The notes under the pieces are model-generated. The model ran no database searches and was not told where the DNA came from. It worked only from the letters and a program-made list of their open reading frames with translations. A stretch of DNA of 52,576 nucleotides from contig CAIZMQ010000122.1 in assembly GCA_903934135.1 (NCBI GenBank), forward strand, positions 1-52,576, written 5' to 3'. This DNA is from an uncultured Verrucomicrobiota bacterium. Its GTDB lineage: Bacteria; Verrucomicrobiota; Verrucomicrobiia; Chthoniobacterales; JACTMZ01. The position numbers and the translations under genes are program-made. Positions 52,401-52,576 of the stretch are shown here, piece by piece; position 1 is the first letter of the stretch; each line of letters opens with the position of its first letter.

Positions 52401-52576
52401 CGGCACGTCCGCCCGCCGTTGTAGTGGACACCAGTTACACGGCGGACGCGGTCAATCCCGGTGACGAAGTGAGCGTGAGTGTCCGCGCGGTCAATCCCTA
52501 TGACACGGCAAACAAGGCCGGTTCCGCGGTTCCCCTGCCCTCCATCCGGGTTCTTGCCGCGGCCGGAGATGAGGAC
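49433..52576 (+). CDS. Secreted GH13-like alpha-amylase family protein, 3'-truncated at window edge
   Basis: Open frame from ATG 49433 to the window end (1048 codons, no stop). Signal peptide PARLACVLLALLPLTAAAQ; MLDFPFNHT, GIDGLRKDFGQG, FVFMTESLDGE and NNTSHDE resemble GH13 conserved regions I-IV; FN3-like segment at 3' end. Missing from the ORF track. Confidence 0.88.
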   Translation, partial: MNPALRQPSAKRFSPARLACVLLALLPLTAAAQQANIWHLSASTQEGIPGTMRDPATPGASQGVTFYQGVWKGDGANQTGGRLFYRINGGSWQPVSLGFHSNVGSGQSLNQFWKASLTMPGAVGAVVQYYFITDFSNRSPTFVHSGNTVGTVESAAQANPFSFTVAPPRPVFTVNGANGDYSKSNFYLDENNDPAFPTLPVRVNPGIAAQVEVFTNLNNRDRANDDFNNDGIEDGILPPDGNLTTTADTGAYFQAYAMADPDNDGTYELDLPVLKTGAYRVTARYRAGPNDAWTWLGSSGIRDHAVVVAPKIARDMRVYELHVANANATAANFAGRGTFEDLHDPAKRVNITWLQNLGVNWIWFQPFHPQGLEGRQPDPANNNQPYDPGSPYSIRNFWEINPLYTRSYNGNLNDPAANPANYTASMTAFRNFALAADQGGIQLMLDFPFNHTAPDVVLGSKGVEIFGAAGGWQPGDKIRDRVPGFFSTDGSGGAAAYSAPAQTASQIATAPDRNDFGKWSDVRDVYFGKYATLVIGDPSAETSRATTRNEGDWMDFGGMSATTRGVWRYFGEVLPHWIVQSGHRGYNSTSADGASRAELDAAGIDGLRKDFGQGLPPHAMEYLINRTHEVKWSFVFMTESLDGEQVTYRSSRHFPVLNENIVFPLQGATTTSAYRSIMEGRRSAYGQSLVLLNNTSHDELPYADPWEALIRYTTVSTTDGAPMLMYGQEIGTGQKAQNSVPQGGFDWYEENFGKFIPHFKKWNSMQPQWSAYDRNAFGVQFLRPAYAAVGQARASSPALRSSNRWFLNPRGSNDPDPDIFAVAKYTSGGSPVAQQDVVLAFTSLDRSNPQANTFGVTSALADILGLRAGRIYNAKNIAAYAGRDNEQSNRREQWIWGSGVARSRIEADGISVSFNPVPISDAAWATAPYEAKFLQVYDVTPPTGAPTGLQGPNAAAFAVGRSVPFSWPALPADAAGVVPAYEVTVTVNGTARPPAVVVDTSYTADAVNPGDEVSVSVRAVNPYDTANKAGSAVPLPSIRVLAAAGDED

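Overview
The window is about 52.6 kb of a GC-rich bacterial chromosome. Gene content suggests a Verrucomicrobia-like host, but this is inferred from protein style only. Housekeeping genes include secA, rnr, recJ, hemW, aroB, a polyphosphate-glucokinase-like ROK gene, a BtuFDC-like ABC operon, hldD, glf and tRNA-Ala(GGC). Interleaved with these is a large secreted complement: seven PEP-CTERM proteins, of which two giant tandem paralogues open the window, plus GH57-like and GH13-like glycoside hydrolases. Two CDSs run off the window edges. The left one is open from base 1. The right one (49433 to end, a GH13-like alpha-amylase) is absent from the supplied ORF track because it has no stop codon in the window. 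The most interesting accessory structure is a HUH/Y1 (REP-associated, RAYT-like) transposase gene at 44757-45560. It is bracketed by direct copies of a composite palindromic repeat, with an expanded ~70-bp tandem array on one side and solo copies elsewhere. Other notable items are a MazEF/CcdB-like toxin-antitoxin pair next to a decayed PIN-domain remnant, a DUF4160-DUF2442 pair inside a sugar-nucleotide region, two copies of a ~150-bp dispersed repeat, a family of 'GAAAACTGAACAC' inverted repeats (one forms the hemW 5' end), paralogous cysteine-less FGE-fold proteins, and an apparent CTG-initiated secreted protein. All assignments come from reading translations by eye; no database search was run.
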